Under the pieces are notes generated by a model, which was not told the origin of the DNA, ran no database searches, and saw only the letters and a program-made list of their open reading frames with translations. 64,000 bases of DNA from Gymnothorax reevesii (lineage: Eukaryota > Chordata > Actinopteri > Anguilliformes > Muraenidae). Positions 10,571 to 21,360 of the stretch are shown here, in pieces. The stretch is from assembly GCA_029721435.1 (NCBI GenBank), contig CM056577.1:31464719-31528718 (forward strand), given 5' to 3'. Position 1 is the first letter of the stretch, and each line of letters opens with the position of its first letter. A program made the position numbers and the translations under genes.

Positions 10571-13500
10571 TATGAAAACACAACTTTTGCATGCATACGT
10601 TCATCCGTGCATGCATGTAGTCAACTGAAAAAAAGATCTGCTACTTTTATTTAAGTGCTCTTAAATAACATTGGTCATTTCCTGCAAGCTATGTCAAAAA
10701 AGTTTCTCCTTTGATTTCTAGCGAAGTCCATCCTTCTCAATCACCCAGTACAGGTCATAAGTCCAGACCGTCTTCATTAAATCTTATGTTTTATGTTCTT
10801 TTTAGAGAAAATAAATGTACAATAAGCCTTCAGTATATTAATCACTTCTTTTAGAATTTGTTACGCTCTATTATCTGCCAACTGGTGCTAACAATTGCTG
10901 CGCATGTATTGGAATAACTGAATTTCTTCAGTCACTGCCGGGAAAACAAGGCTATGGGCCCTTTACAATACAGAAAATATCATTATAGAATGTTCAAGCC
11001 TTTATACTCATTTATTTTCCACAAATCTAGCCTTGGGACATCTCTCAAGTTCAGACGATGTAGCATTTTTGTGTGATTTTCTGACAAGGTTTATAGTGAA
11101 GATGCTCCGTAGCTTGCGGGGAGCTGTAATAAGGGATGATAGTCGAAAGCACTGTCATGTTTGCCCTCGGCATCCTTACAGCCACAAGCAACACATTGAG
11201 GGATATCTGTGAGAATTTTAAGGCCCCGCCTCCAGAGATATACGAGAGCTATACATATCAACACATCTGTTGTACGGTTATGCATCCTTTCTGTTTATAT
11301 GAACAGCTGCAGTATTGGTACAGTGGATACAATAAAGGGTCACTCAGAGTTTTCAGATTTCTGTTCACAGCCACTGCCTCATCAGAGAGGCTCAAGTAGT
11401 CATTGGGGGGTCTTCAAGATTAACCCCCCCCAAATACTGGTGAACCAAGTAAACTCAAATGTAGATAACAGTAAAAGAAGACAATTAATGGGCTTTGCCC
11501 AGTAAAACACAGCAGGACGACAGCAGTGAACACACTACTCTAGCTTGATTAAAATGTGACCGTTTTAATAATTATAGAAAATGTGACCATTTTAATAATT
11601 ATAGACCATTTTAAAACTTATAGAATTAATTTACTGGGGCTATTGAAGATCCAGTATCATTTCCACACTGTAACACTGTATACTATTGTATACAGCAAAT
11701 TCTCCACTATTAGCTTTTTGTTGACTGTAAAGTTTACATTAAAATGTATCAAAATATATTTGCTATCATAACATGCACTCAACAAAAACTTTGAGTGATG
11801 TGGTGAAGCTAGCAGAGTTTGCCCTTAGTCATTTACATCTGTGTATGTTGCGAAACTTGTTTGGATACAAGGCTCTGCTGGTACCTTTGCATAATATTGT
11901 GTGTCTGTATTGTTTTTATAGATGCTTAAATCATTTCAAATTCAATGGTCCCTGAAATGTTTGCAAATCATAGAACAAGCAGTAATAAAATGTGATGTTT
12001 TACTGATAAAATTATGTGCTGTAGAGGTTGAATTTCTATTTTTCTTCTATGTTACTGCATGACTGATGCAGTGCAGATGGAATGACAGAGACTTGAGTGA
12101 TTTTAGTTGACTGTTCCCCTGTAATCATCAAAATGTCGTACAGGATGCTCATTAAATGCACAAGATTTGTAAATATGTAAATCCCTATGAGTTCTCAGAG
12201 AGCACGCAAATTTTAAAAATAAGCAACCTATTCAAGTGTGGAAATTCATAATTGGTGCACTGTAAAGCTGTGGAATCAGCCCATGTGACATGTTTAAAAT
12301 GTAACCTCCAGTCTGTAAAAGCTAAATGCCCGGTGATTATTTTTTAAATCTATGTTCTCATTCAAAACATTATTGGATATTGCGATCAACGTTTTTCAGA
12401 TTGTTGAATACATTTTTAAATTGAATCTAAATACTGTGACATATTTAAGAAGTGTTACAAAAAAGTGTTTTGCTTATATTCAGAAGCTAAACATTTGGTT
12501 TTTTCTGTGTGAAATAAGAGAAAAATAAAGATTAAAATCAGCATAAACATTCAGCGATGGGCACGTTCCAATTGCAATGGGAACTTAAAAGGACATTGCA
12601 TAAAACTGTCACATTGTAAACCTGACAACAGTGAATCTCTCATCCATAAACTTATGAGGATTGTACTATTGTAATATTGATATTGCCAATATTGTAACAA
12701 AATAAAACTCAACATAGTGTTTCACTTCGCAAGGAAATCTGCAGTATCTCATCTCAGAATATTTCCATTGTAGAAGCAAACATGCAAATATATCAAAGAC
12801 TTGAACATCTTCTGTCTGACAAGCCATCCAGCACCCATCTATAGCAGCTGTATCAAACTTACCCAGTGATGTCAACATGAACAGTCTCATACACAGTAGT
12901 CAGTGGCACTGTATAACTAAAACTACTCTACAAAAAATCTTGGTCTTAAAATTTTGATCTTTGCTTTTGGAATATATTTTGGCTTTCAGGAATAAAACAA
13001 AACAAAACAACATGAAAACAAACAAGTTAGATGTTCCTACCACATTGGCAAATTTGGCTCAGGTTTTGGTTTAAGATCTAAGCAACATTTTAAGTATAAA
13101 CAGAGGACTAAAATTTGTATTGCGACTTTCTGTGTTTTAGCAGCTTATTACTCAGGGTTCTGACACACAGACACATTGATACCCATTTAATCTCTTAAAC
13201 AGCTTCATTATCCCTGGAGTTTCCTCCCCTGATTGGTGCTGTTATTATATCGAATAAAAAATATATTAAGTGTTTAAGTCCTCTAATGACATCCAAAATA
13301 TTCTATGTTCTTTATCTTCAGTGGAAAACTTTACCTCATATAAAGCTACAGTTAGTTTGATGAGTGAAATAATAAATCAATATCCTTGATTGGAATTCGG
13401 AAATCTTTTTTTAAACAAGTTAAAATATAGTATCTCAAGTCTATATTTTAAAAACAAATACTTTTTTCTTATTTACTTAAACTAATAGCAGAAGGAATTT

Positions 13501-13738
13501 TGCAAGTTCCCTATGAGACTAAAATGCAGTGGTAATCCTCAGGTTCTGTCAGAATTGGCTCAGATGGAATCAACAAACAAAAGTTGCATTTTTTTCACAG
13601 CACAAGTAAAAGATGCTATAAAGTTAAAAACCATACTTTAAAATGTGATGAAATGACAGTCACTCTGTTCTTTTAAGCAGTTAAAGATGCTCCGGGTTCA
13701 GAGGGACCTAAAATAAAGCGTAAGTGTGGAGAATAAGC
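10571..13738. other. AT-rich intronic sequence near the exon
   Basis: Largely unique. A 27-bp tandem duplication (AAAATGTGACC...ATTATAG) lies at 11551-11604. No coding frame supported; no clear mobile element. Confidence 0.5.
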
Positions 13739-13764
13739 TTATTTTCCTCCGAGGGGAAACTCAC

Positions 13765-13966
13765 CGGCCGACTCGCTGGCGGAGTGGTGGTGGTCTTCGG
13801 CATCGCCGGTTTCGGGCGGCAGGGGGAACCCTGGGTCGCTCAGCTCGCTGTTGGGGGTGTCCAGCCGGCTGTTCCCCGTCAGATCTGCGAGGGGGGTGCT
13901 CATCTCCTGCAGCGAGGGCTGGGGGAGCGGGGAATGGGGTTTGGGTCCGATCCGCCCGCTAATCAT
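13765..13966 (-). CDS. pou6f2: First coding exon, POU6F2-like transcription factor (partial)
   Basis: The ATG lies at 13966-13964 and the frame runs 67 codons plus one base. A perfect donor, GTGAGT on the minus strand, begins at 13764, so the exon ends in phase 1; the open frame beyond it is intron. The peptide starts MISGRIGPKP, continues with EMSTPLADL and NSELSDP, then an acidic stretch (ETGDAEDHHHS). Known POU6F2 proteins begin MIAG, then a KP pair, an EM, an SEL-x-EP segment and a DSED acidic run in the same order; that recalled similarity is the basis of the name. POU6F2 is a nuclear POU-specific plus homeodomain factor of retina and brain; the DNA-binding domains would lie in downstream exons at lower coordinates outside this window. 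The exon is GC-rich amid AT-rich DNA. Upstream on the minus strand is purine-rich sequence, probably 5' UTR. It could instead be another nuclear protein's first exon. Confidence 0.6.
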
Positions 13967-14215
13967 CTGATTCTGACCGGAGCGAGAGAGCCTGAGTGGA
14001 CAGAGAGCAACGGTGGTCTTTGGTGTGTGCTATCTCCTCCTCTTACCTCTCTGTACCTCTGTTTCTCCCTCTCCCTCTCTCTCTCTCTCTTTTCCCATAC
14101 AGTGCCCCCCTCTCTCCCTCCCTCTCTCTTTCTTCACCCCCCCCACACTCTCTCCGTCTCTGTCGCTCTTATCTGAGCCCCGGTGGATCCCCGTCACTGC
14201 CGACCGCAGTTGAGT
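13967..14215 (-). promoter_or_regulatory. Probable 5' UTR / promoter-proximal region with pyrimidine tract
   Basis: Directly upstream of the start codon the DNA stays GC-rich to about 14215. It includes a CT-microsatellite tract at about 14030-14165, which reads as GA-rich on the gene strand. GA/CT tracts are common near fish transcription starts. No TATA box is visible, and no pyrimidine tract supports an acceptor before the ATG, so this looks like leader sequence rather than an upstream intron. The exact transcription start cannot be read. Confidence 0.35.
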
Positions 14216-15426
14216 GAGGAGTCATTATAGCAGGAAGAGCCTCTATACCCTTGTGACTGTTATGAAGGGACCATCGCTCAAGGTTTCCTGCTGCATGTCT
14301 CTTAACTCAATATACTCACTGCGCACCTGTTTATGTACAAACACTTTATATTCACATACACTCTTATATTCACACTTTGCTGTTATCAGTCCTACTTCTG
14401 ATTTCTATGAAAAGCGTCGCAGCCCGTATTAGGTAAATCAGCTGCAGAGATTCAATAAGATTACAAGCTTTCACCAGTAAACAGAGCAGGTATTGCTGAC
14501 TGGATGTAGAATGTGACCTGCTAGAATTTTTGAGATTGATGTAATTTAAGAGGAATGTAACTCATGTGCAGTGCATTCGAGATGGACTGAAGTACCTTAC
14601 GATTAAATTGGTACTTCACGCTATAATTTGGTTATTTACATCTACATGGAATGGACTGTGTCTGAATTATGGCCTTTTGATATTATGCCACTGTCCCAAT
14701 ACTTACGGAACTTACTGTACATTGTATTGGACAGGGTTTTAAGACCAGACAGCAGACAGGAATTATTTTTTGAGCATTAGAGACATTAAAGCAGGGTGGG
14801 CAGGACATTGTGGATGAACCCACTGATATAAACTGGATTGGAATGAATTGGAATTGCGGGAAAGTGATCGCATCTTCCTTAGGCAGTGAGTCATATGTTT
14901 CTCTCTCATTATGGAACATAGTGGCTTGTTTTAATGTGCTATGGTTCAGCATACTAAATATAATTTTCTTACTCAAGAAATAGACAAAAATTTTAAGAAA
15001 CTAGATAATTTGATGAGCATTTTTTGGTTTTTGCCATGAAAGAACATGTTGGTTTCAAGCTGATTTGCTCTCCATTTTCCTGACCAAGCAACATCTCAGC
15101 AGATGTAATTCAATTCAGTTATCAGTAGTTAAAGTCAGTTTAAGATGAGATAAGACTTCTTGGTCAAGGAAAAAGGCAAGAAACACTTTCATTGTTGCCA
15201 CACCTCTTGATCTTTCTGTCAACTGTGATATTTACATGCTTAAGATGAAAAGGCTTGGAGTGATTCAGTTGTCATCCATCTATTTTGGTAATGTACTTCC
15301 AACATCGATCAGGGGTCAAGTCTTAGCCAATCCCTAGATAACTGAAATATTTTACTTACAGTTATGTTCACTTCTTAATTCTTATTTACATATATATATT
15401 TTTGGGAAGTAAGACAACAAATCTTC
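14216..15426. other. Unique upstream sequence
   Basis: No gene seen. CTGTCCCAATACTTACGG at 14691 and its partial inverse TATTGGACAGG at 14724-14734 look like a fragment of a Tc1-type terminus. Confidence 0.4.
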
Positions 15427-15434
15427 CAATAGGG

Positions 15435-16082
15435 CGGTGATTCTCAAATTCGGTCCTGGCACCCCCATGTGCTTGTTGGTTTTTGTTCCAACCGCAATCG
15501 TAGGATTTTAACAAGCTGTTGATTTGTTTTAATTAGGTGCATTTATGCAAATATCCACATTGAGATATATTGGAAATATTGGCACAGGGAAACAATTTAA
15601 CCAAACATTTAATCAACATAAATAATAAAAAGGTTCCTCATTGGTGAAACTCTTGACACATGGTGGCAAAACCCGACAATTTACTTGGCAAACAATGGAG
15701 TCACACCTGTTGTGTTTTCTGTTGATTTTATTTGGTTCAGGCAGGTTATTTGGGAAAAACTCAAAACACCTGTATTCAGAAACCTAATTTGGAGCCTATT
15801 GATTTTCTCAGAGTCTAATTTGATCTGTTTAAAAATGTTTTCACCTGAATATCCACGCAATATTGAAAATTGAGCACAATATGTTCAAGGGTTTTTATTC
15901 TTCATAGCAGAATGGATATATCTATCCAAATGTGACTTAAGATGGTAAATAACTACTCTAAACATGGAATGCTGCTAATTAAGACAAAGTAACAGCTTTT
16001 TAAAATCCTAGAATTGCAGTTGTGGCTGGAACAAAAACCAGCATACACTGGGGGGCGCCAGGACCGAATTTGAGAATCACTG
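15435..16082. mobile_element. hAT-type non-autonomous transposon, 648 bp
   Basis: The ends read CGGTGATTCTCAAATTCGG and, inverted at the right, CAGTGATTCTCAAATTCGG. The inverted similarity continues over about 55 bp (GGTTTTTGTTCCA). The flanks form an 8-bp target duplication with one mismatch, CAATAGGG at 15427-15434 and CAATAGGT at 16083-16090, as expected for hAT. There is no transposase. Confidence 0.85.
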
Positions 16083-16090
16083 CAATAGGT

Positions 16091-17980
16091 GGACATTATT
16101 TGATTCATTTCAAGATCTGCCAATGAGATAAGAATATTCCCCAAATCAAGCATGCAGAAACTTAAGAGACACACCAATTTTCTACTTGACTGGTGGAAAA
16201 GGATTTCTAGTCAAATATCAGGATGACACACTTATGCAGCTGATAAGAGAGATATCTTTGCTGTCTAATGTGGGTTCTTGTAAGTGATGACCTCCTGCCA
16301 CGCTAATGGAAGACCATGGGGGGGGTGATAATCTGAAAATGCGAATGGGTGTTCGCGTCTTGAGTTGTCATTGAATGTCAGAATGTCAGCGCGGACAGTC
16401 AATAATCAAATTGCGGTGGACAAAGCCTCTTGTGACTCAGGCTGCATTTCGCGTAATCACGGAATATCGGACTGGATGACCGGTAAATACATACATTTTG
16501 TCTGTCTGCAAGCCTCTGCAAGCCTGATTGAATCTGTGGGTCCCCCCACCCCCCCCCCCACATGCACAGTCACACACACACACACGCACACACGCAGTCC
16601 AATCATCCGATTGGTCCACTGGAGGGTGAAATGAATAGTTGATTGAATCCCAGAGGCATCAAAATAATCAATACTTTCATATTGCATATTCTTTACAGTC
16701 GGTTGGTTGACAGAAAGCTCAGTGAGAAGGTGGCATGAGCGGCTTTGATGTGCCGTGCGTTTAACAATGTAATTTTCACTATGGTGCACTTCTAACGCTC
16801 AAGAGGATCGCATTAAAAAGGGGGGAAGGGGAGAGGAAGATAAGAAAGAGTTGTTCTTTTCTCCTTTTGTCATGAGGAAAGCTTTTGCTTCCAGACGGAG
16901 CACGTTAAAACAGAGGCCCTCCTCTTCTTAGTCTTCAGTGACTGTTTTTGAAGGCTTTTTTATCGCATCAGGAGTGGAGAGAAGCTTTTATAACGCTGAC
17001 ATTTCTCTTCATGACAAGCTCTAAAACAATAAGAACGAGGGATGTCGCCCCTCAACATCCTTTTTCACCGGCCAGTAACCGCCACGCAGCAGCGCCGATG
17101 CTAGTTCCCCTCAGCCTGCGATCCTCAAGTTCATTATCTGGATAGGAATAAAACAGTCTTTAACCAAACGTGGGAAAATCACAAACTATGAGGGGGGGGG
17201 GCTCTGATCCCAACCCCCTGCACAAACAAGGAGGATTTTCCCTGTCAACACACACCCTCCTTCTCCTGTGTCTTGGAGGCTGTGTCCTGGCCCAAAATAC
17301 AGCTTTGCTGAATCTCAGCACTAATTGCTAATGGCCTAGGCAATGCACTGCCCAGGCTTTTAGCCCGAGGGTGGCTATGGGGCTATATGTGAATTACAGT
17401 GGGCGCTATACAGCACCCCTCCAAAGGACAACTGTAGTTTCTCCAAAGAGATAATGTTGTCTGACTACCTTCATCTGGCAAAGAAATAATGTTAAAGATT
17501 TTTCAGCATATACATTAACTGACTGACCATAAAATGTTCATTACGAATGCACGGACAAACCTTTCTAATTTCCATATTCGTTGGGGTAACATCTAATTTA
17601 GTGGTTACTGTGAATTTAATGATGTACAGGCTAGCTTTTCAGTATTTTAATCCTTTTATTGAAATCATTAATTAGTGAGCAGAATATATAATACAAGGAA
17701 TCAATTCAGGTAATAATTCTGATATTGACTTCACATAATAGATGCTGTCCTTCAGGTGCTGATGAATTCAATATTACATATCTTCATGAATTTTTGGTGT
17801 GTGGTGATAATCTCATCAACATTTAGCTACGTGCAAACTGTCCAAGTGGTGTGTTGTGAGGAGTCTTCCCTTTAAAAGGAATTAACCCACCTCCTATTTG
17901 AATATCTCTCACACGATGATTAACCTTTAGAGCGCAACATGCAACTACTGTTACTAAATGACATAAGATTTCAAAATCAA
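16091..17980. other. Non-repetitive upstream block with mixed-GC segments
   Basis: No ORF of interest. A short (CA)n lies at 16571-16596 beside a C run. The segment at about 16290-17150 is richer in CpG and mixed composition than its surroundings. A G run lies at 17191-17200. Confidence 0.45.
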
Positions 17981-17981
17981 A

Positions 17982-18073
17982 CTGTTGAAAACCTATCATG
18001 TGGTGACTTGTTTATAAGAGCTCCCACAGGGGAGCTCTTATAAACAAGTCACCACATGATAGGTCTTCAACAG
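17982..18073. repeat. 92-bp near-perfect palindrome (hairpin/cruciform)
   Basis: Arm 17982-18025 is the reverse complement of 18030-18073 over 44 bp with a single mismatch (17990 against 18065) and only a 4-base ACAG spacer. Such a sequence can extrude a cruciform or, if transcribed, form a long hairpin. I see no convincing flanking target duplication. Confidence 0.95.
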
Positions 18074-18442
18074 CAGAAGCTAATTAAAAGTTTATATTTT
18101 TGAAAATTTATTCCAGCACTTTAAAGGTGAAACACAAAAATGGAGATATGCCTCGTCTCAGTGAGCAGTTTACTTCTGCAAAAGGGGCGGCCGTAAGCCA
18201 AACGCTGCATAACTGTCACCCTGAAGGGTGTTAGTTCAAGCCCTGTTGCTTTAACAAATGTGTCAGCTAAATAACAGTTATATTTGTTTTTAGCCAAGTG
18301 TGATGGCAGAACCATGGAAATATGTCAATAATTCGAGGATTTTGATGAAACGGGATCATTTTGCGTGCTTTAGGTAGTTAGTGTACGTTCATTGTACATG
18401 CCATTGTACAAGGAAAAAACTGCGTGTACTCAGGTGTGTACT
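18074..18442. other. Unique sequence
   Basis: No gene or repeat recognised between the palindrome and the LINE. Confidence 0.5.
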
Positions 18443-19548
18443 CAACATAACATAACATGAATGGCAAGAACAGGCCGTTCAGCCCAACTATGCTCGCGAG
18501 TTTCTTTAAACTATTGTGAATATATCCCTTCAGATACTCAATGACTCAATGGTATCTAGCTTTAAGTCAAGCCTGCTCTTGAAAACTCCCAAGGTCTCTG
18601 CCTCAACAATATGGTCAGGCAAGCTATTGCACATTGAAGTTACTCATTGTGTGAAGAAATATTTCCGAATATCAGTGCTAAATTTACCTTTGGTCAACTT
18701 TCATTTGTGACCCCGAGTTCTACTCACAACACTTGGTCGAAGGAATCCTACATAATTCACTTTGTTAATCCCTTTAACATATTTACCTCAATAAAATCAC
18801 CCCTTAGTCTCCTTTTCCTAAGGCTAAAGGGATTAAGGATCTTCAGCCTCTTCTCATAGCTTTCATCTTTTATACCTGGAATTAGTTTAGTGGCTCTTCT
18901 CTGAACTTTCTCTAGAGCCTCTATATTTTTCTTGAAGTATGGTTCCCAGAACTGTACACAATACTCCAGATTTGGTCTGACGAATGTGTTGTACAAAATA
19001 AGCATCACCTCAGATTTGTACTTTTGGCAATGTATCCCAGCATCCGATTGGCTTTTCTAACTGCTTCGGCACAATGGCTAGAGCCTGTGAGGGTTTGGAC
19101 AACAATCACACCCAGACCTTTCGCGTGTGGAGCACATTCCAGTTTTAAACCTCACATGAAGTAATCCCATCTAATGTTTTTATTACCTACATGTACAACT
19201 TGACATTTTGCTACAATAAATTTCATTTGCCACATTTCTGCACAATTCTGGATTCATCTGCAAATTTAACTAATCTGCTCTCAATATTCCTATTAATGTA
19301 GATGAGGAACAGCAGGGGTCCCAACACCAAACCCTGGGGGACGCCTTCCCCACAATACCTAGCTCAGATGAGATACCACTGACCACCACTCTTTGTGTTC
19401 TGTCCTGTAACCAGTTTTGAATCCACTCCAGGATACCTCCTGTAACTCCTATTGAGCTCATTTTAAAAATTAGTCTCTTATGCGGTACTGTATCAAATGC
19501 TTTCTGAAAACCCAAGTAAATGATGTCATAAGCCCTGCTCTAGTCATA
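18443..19548 (-). pseudogene. CR1/L2-like LINE copy 2, 3' half (reverse transcriptase remnant)
   Basis: Minus-strand pieces match the C-terminal half of a CR1-type reverse transcriptase. One is FQKAFDTVPHKRL, the usual DFxKAFDxVxH region with its D missing; another is WIQNWLQDRTQRVVVSG; a third is [17 protein letters not shown]. Frames are broken by stops and shifts. The 3' tail is ATGTTATGTTATG at 18443-18460. The element continues at 21023-21360 beyond an inserted Tc1 element, so it was at least 1.4 kb before the insertion. Confidence 0.8.
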
Positions 19549-21022
19549 CAGTGACCTCCATAATTATTGGCACCCCTGATTAAGATATGTTAAAAGCCTT
19601 AAAATAAATTCAATTCTTATTGCAGAAGCATACTCTCACTCTGAAAATTATTGAAAAATGTAACCTTCAAGGGGGGGGGGAAAATACCTGACTAAGAAAT
19701 AATTTTTTTTCATAAAATCACCCGTTCTACAATTATTGGCACCCCTAACAATTCCTAGTAATTAAATGTAATTGAAGAATTTCTGTAATTTCAACAGTAG
19801 TTTACAAAGTTGATCAGATGATCTAGGAACATTAAATTAGTAAATCCTTACTTCCTGTTTCCCTGGGGTATAAATATGACATGACGCCGAGGCCATTTCT
19901 CTTATCCACTCTTCAACATGGCAAAGACAAAGGAACACACCATTCAAGTAAGGCAGATGTTTGTCGACCTTCAGAAGTCAGGCAATGGCAACAAGAAAAT
20001 AGCCACTCGCCTGCATCTGCCCATACCTGCTGTCAGAGGAATCATTCAGAAGTTTAAAACAACTGGAACAGTAGTAAACAAGCCTGGACGAGGACACAAG
20101 GTTATTTTGCCACCACGCACAGTGAGGAAGATGGTCAGAGAAATAAAAAGTACTCCAAAGCTCACTGTTAAAGAATTGCAACAAATGGTAGCATCTTAGG
20201 GCCACAAAGTCTCCAAAACAACCATCAGGCGCTATCTACATGCCAACAAGCTGTTTGGGAGGGATGCATGGAAAAAAACTTTTCTCACTCACTATCATAA
20301 ACGCAAATGTCTGGAGTTCGCTAGGTGGTACTGGGACATCAACTGGTACCATATGCTTTGGTCAGATGAGACTAAGATAGAGCTTTTTGGCAACAAACAC
20401 TGTAAGTGTGTCTAGCGGAACACAAAAGACGAGTATGCAGAAAAGCACCTCATGACCACTGTGAAGTATGGGGGAGGATCGCTGATGCTGTGGGCCTGTT
20501 TCTCTTCAATAGGCCCTGGGAACCTTGTCAGGGTGCATGGCATCATGAACACTTTGAAATACCAGGACATTTTAAATCAAAATCTGGTGGCCTCTGCCCG
20601 AAAGCAGAAGATGGGTTGTCACTGGGTCTTTCAGCGAGATAAAGACCCTAAACATGTGGCCAAATCACAGAAATGGTTCACCAGACACAGAATCAAGCTC
20701 CTCCCATGGCCATCTCAGTCCCCAGACCTCAAACCCATTGATAACTTGCAGAGTGAGCTGAAGAGGACAGTGCAGAGGAGAGGAGCCAGTTTGCTGGATG
20801 ATTTAGAGAGATTGTGCTAGGAGGAATGGTTGAAGATCCCTCTTTCTGTATTCTTTCATCTTGCGAAACATTATTGGAGAAGATTAGAAGTTGTTTTGTT
20901 GGCAAAAGGGGGTTGTACAAAGTCTTAACATCATGGGTGCTGATAATTGTGGCACACATGATTTGATGTAAAAGAATTATTTCTTAATGCGGGATTTTTC
21001 AAGATACTGTTACGTTCAATAA
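19549..21022 (+). mobile_element. Tc1/mariner-family transposon, right end truncated
   Basis: The left end CAGTGACCTCCATAATTATT follows a TA at 19547-19548 and carries a second internal copy of the CAATTATTGGCACCCC motif at about 19729, an IR/DR arrangement. The transposase frame follows at 19918. At the right, GATAATTGTGGCACACATG and a TTCAATAAA-like stretch are present, but the terminal 30 or so bases and the right TA are missing. The LINE resumes directly. Confidence 0.9.
19918..20928 (+). pseudogene. Tc1-like transposase, dead (three in-frame stops)
   Basis: The frame has 336 codons, the normal Tc1 transposase length, with no frameshift but with TAG stops at 20197, 20413 and 20818. The N-terminus has the paired helix-turn-helix region (residues about 10-110) with the GRGHK-type linker near residue 60. 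The DDE catalytic domain shows the first motif WSDETKIELFG near residue 150 and the second in FQRDKDPKHVAK near 240. The third motif reads SPDLKPIDNL, so the usual final glutamate is aspartate. With the missing right terminus, the copy can neither encode transposase nor be moved normally. Confidence 0.92.
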
Positions 21023-21360
21023 ATAAGTCCAGCTAATCTTTTATGATAAATTCCACTATTTTGCACGAAATGCAAGTTAAACTGACCGGCGTGTAATTTC
21101 CTGGCTAGGTACGGTCCCCTTTCTTATATATTGGTATTATATTGCCCTGTTTCCAATTATCTGGTATTTCTCCAGTTTCTATAGACCGTCTGAAGATGTC
21201 AGATAGCGGCTTAAAGATGATCTCACCAATTTCCCTGAGCACTCTAGGATATAAGCCATCAGGACCTGCCCCCTTATCTGCCTTTAGTTTGTGCAACATG
21301 TCTAATACTTCGTTATCCCGAACCTCAATTTCCCTAACATGAATCCATGGATCCATCCTG
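21023..21360 (-). pseudogene. CR1/L2-like LINE copy 2, upstream reverse transcriptase part
   Basis: The minus strand encodes the start of the reverse transcriptase domain: KLKADKGAGPDGLYPRVL and GNIIPIYKKGDRT, both conserved finger-region motifs. It is separated from the palm region at 19270-19515 by the Tc1 insertion, and about 50 residues are missing at the junction, so some LINE sequence was lost. Stops follow KKGDRT. Confidence 0.8.

Larger units (their letters stand above)
1..13764 (-). other. Presumed intron 1 of the POU6F2-like gene
   Basis: The donor at 13764 opens an intron towards lower coordinates. I saw no acceptor followed by a convincing coding exon down to base 1, so the intron would exceed 13.7 kb. 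Long introns are known for POU6F2. The stretch holds the repeats listed separately plus AT-rich unique DNA. This is inferred from the exon call. Confidence 0.5.
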
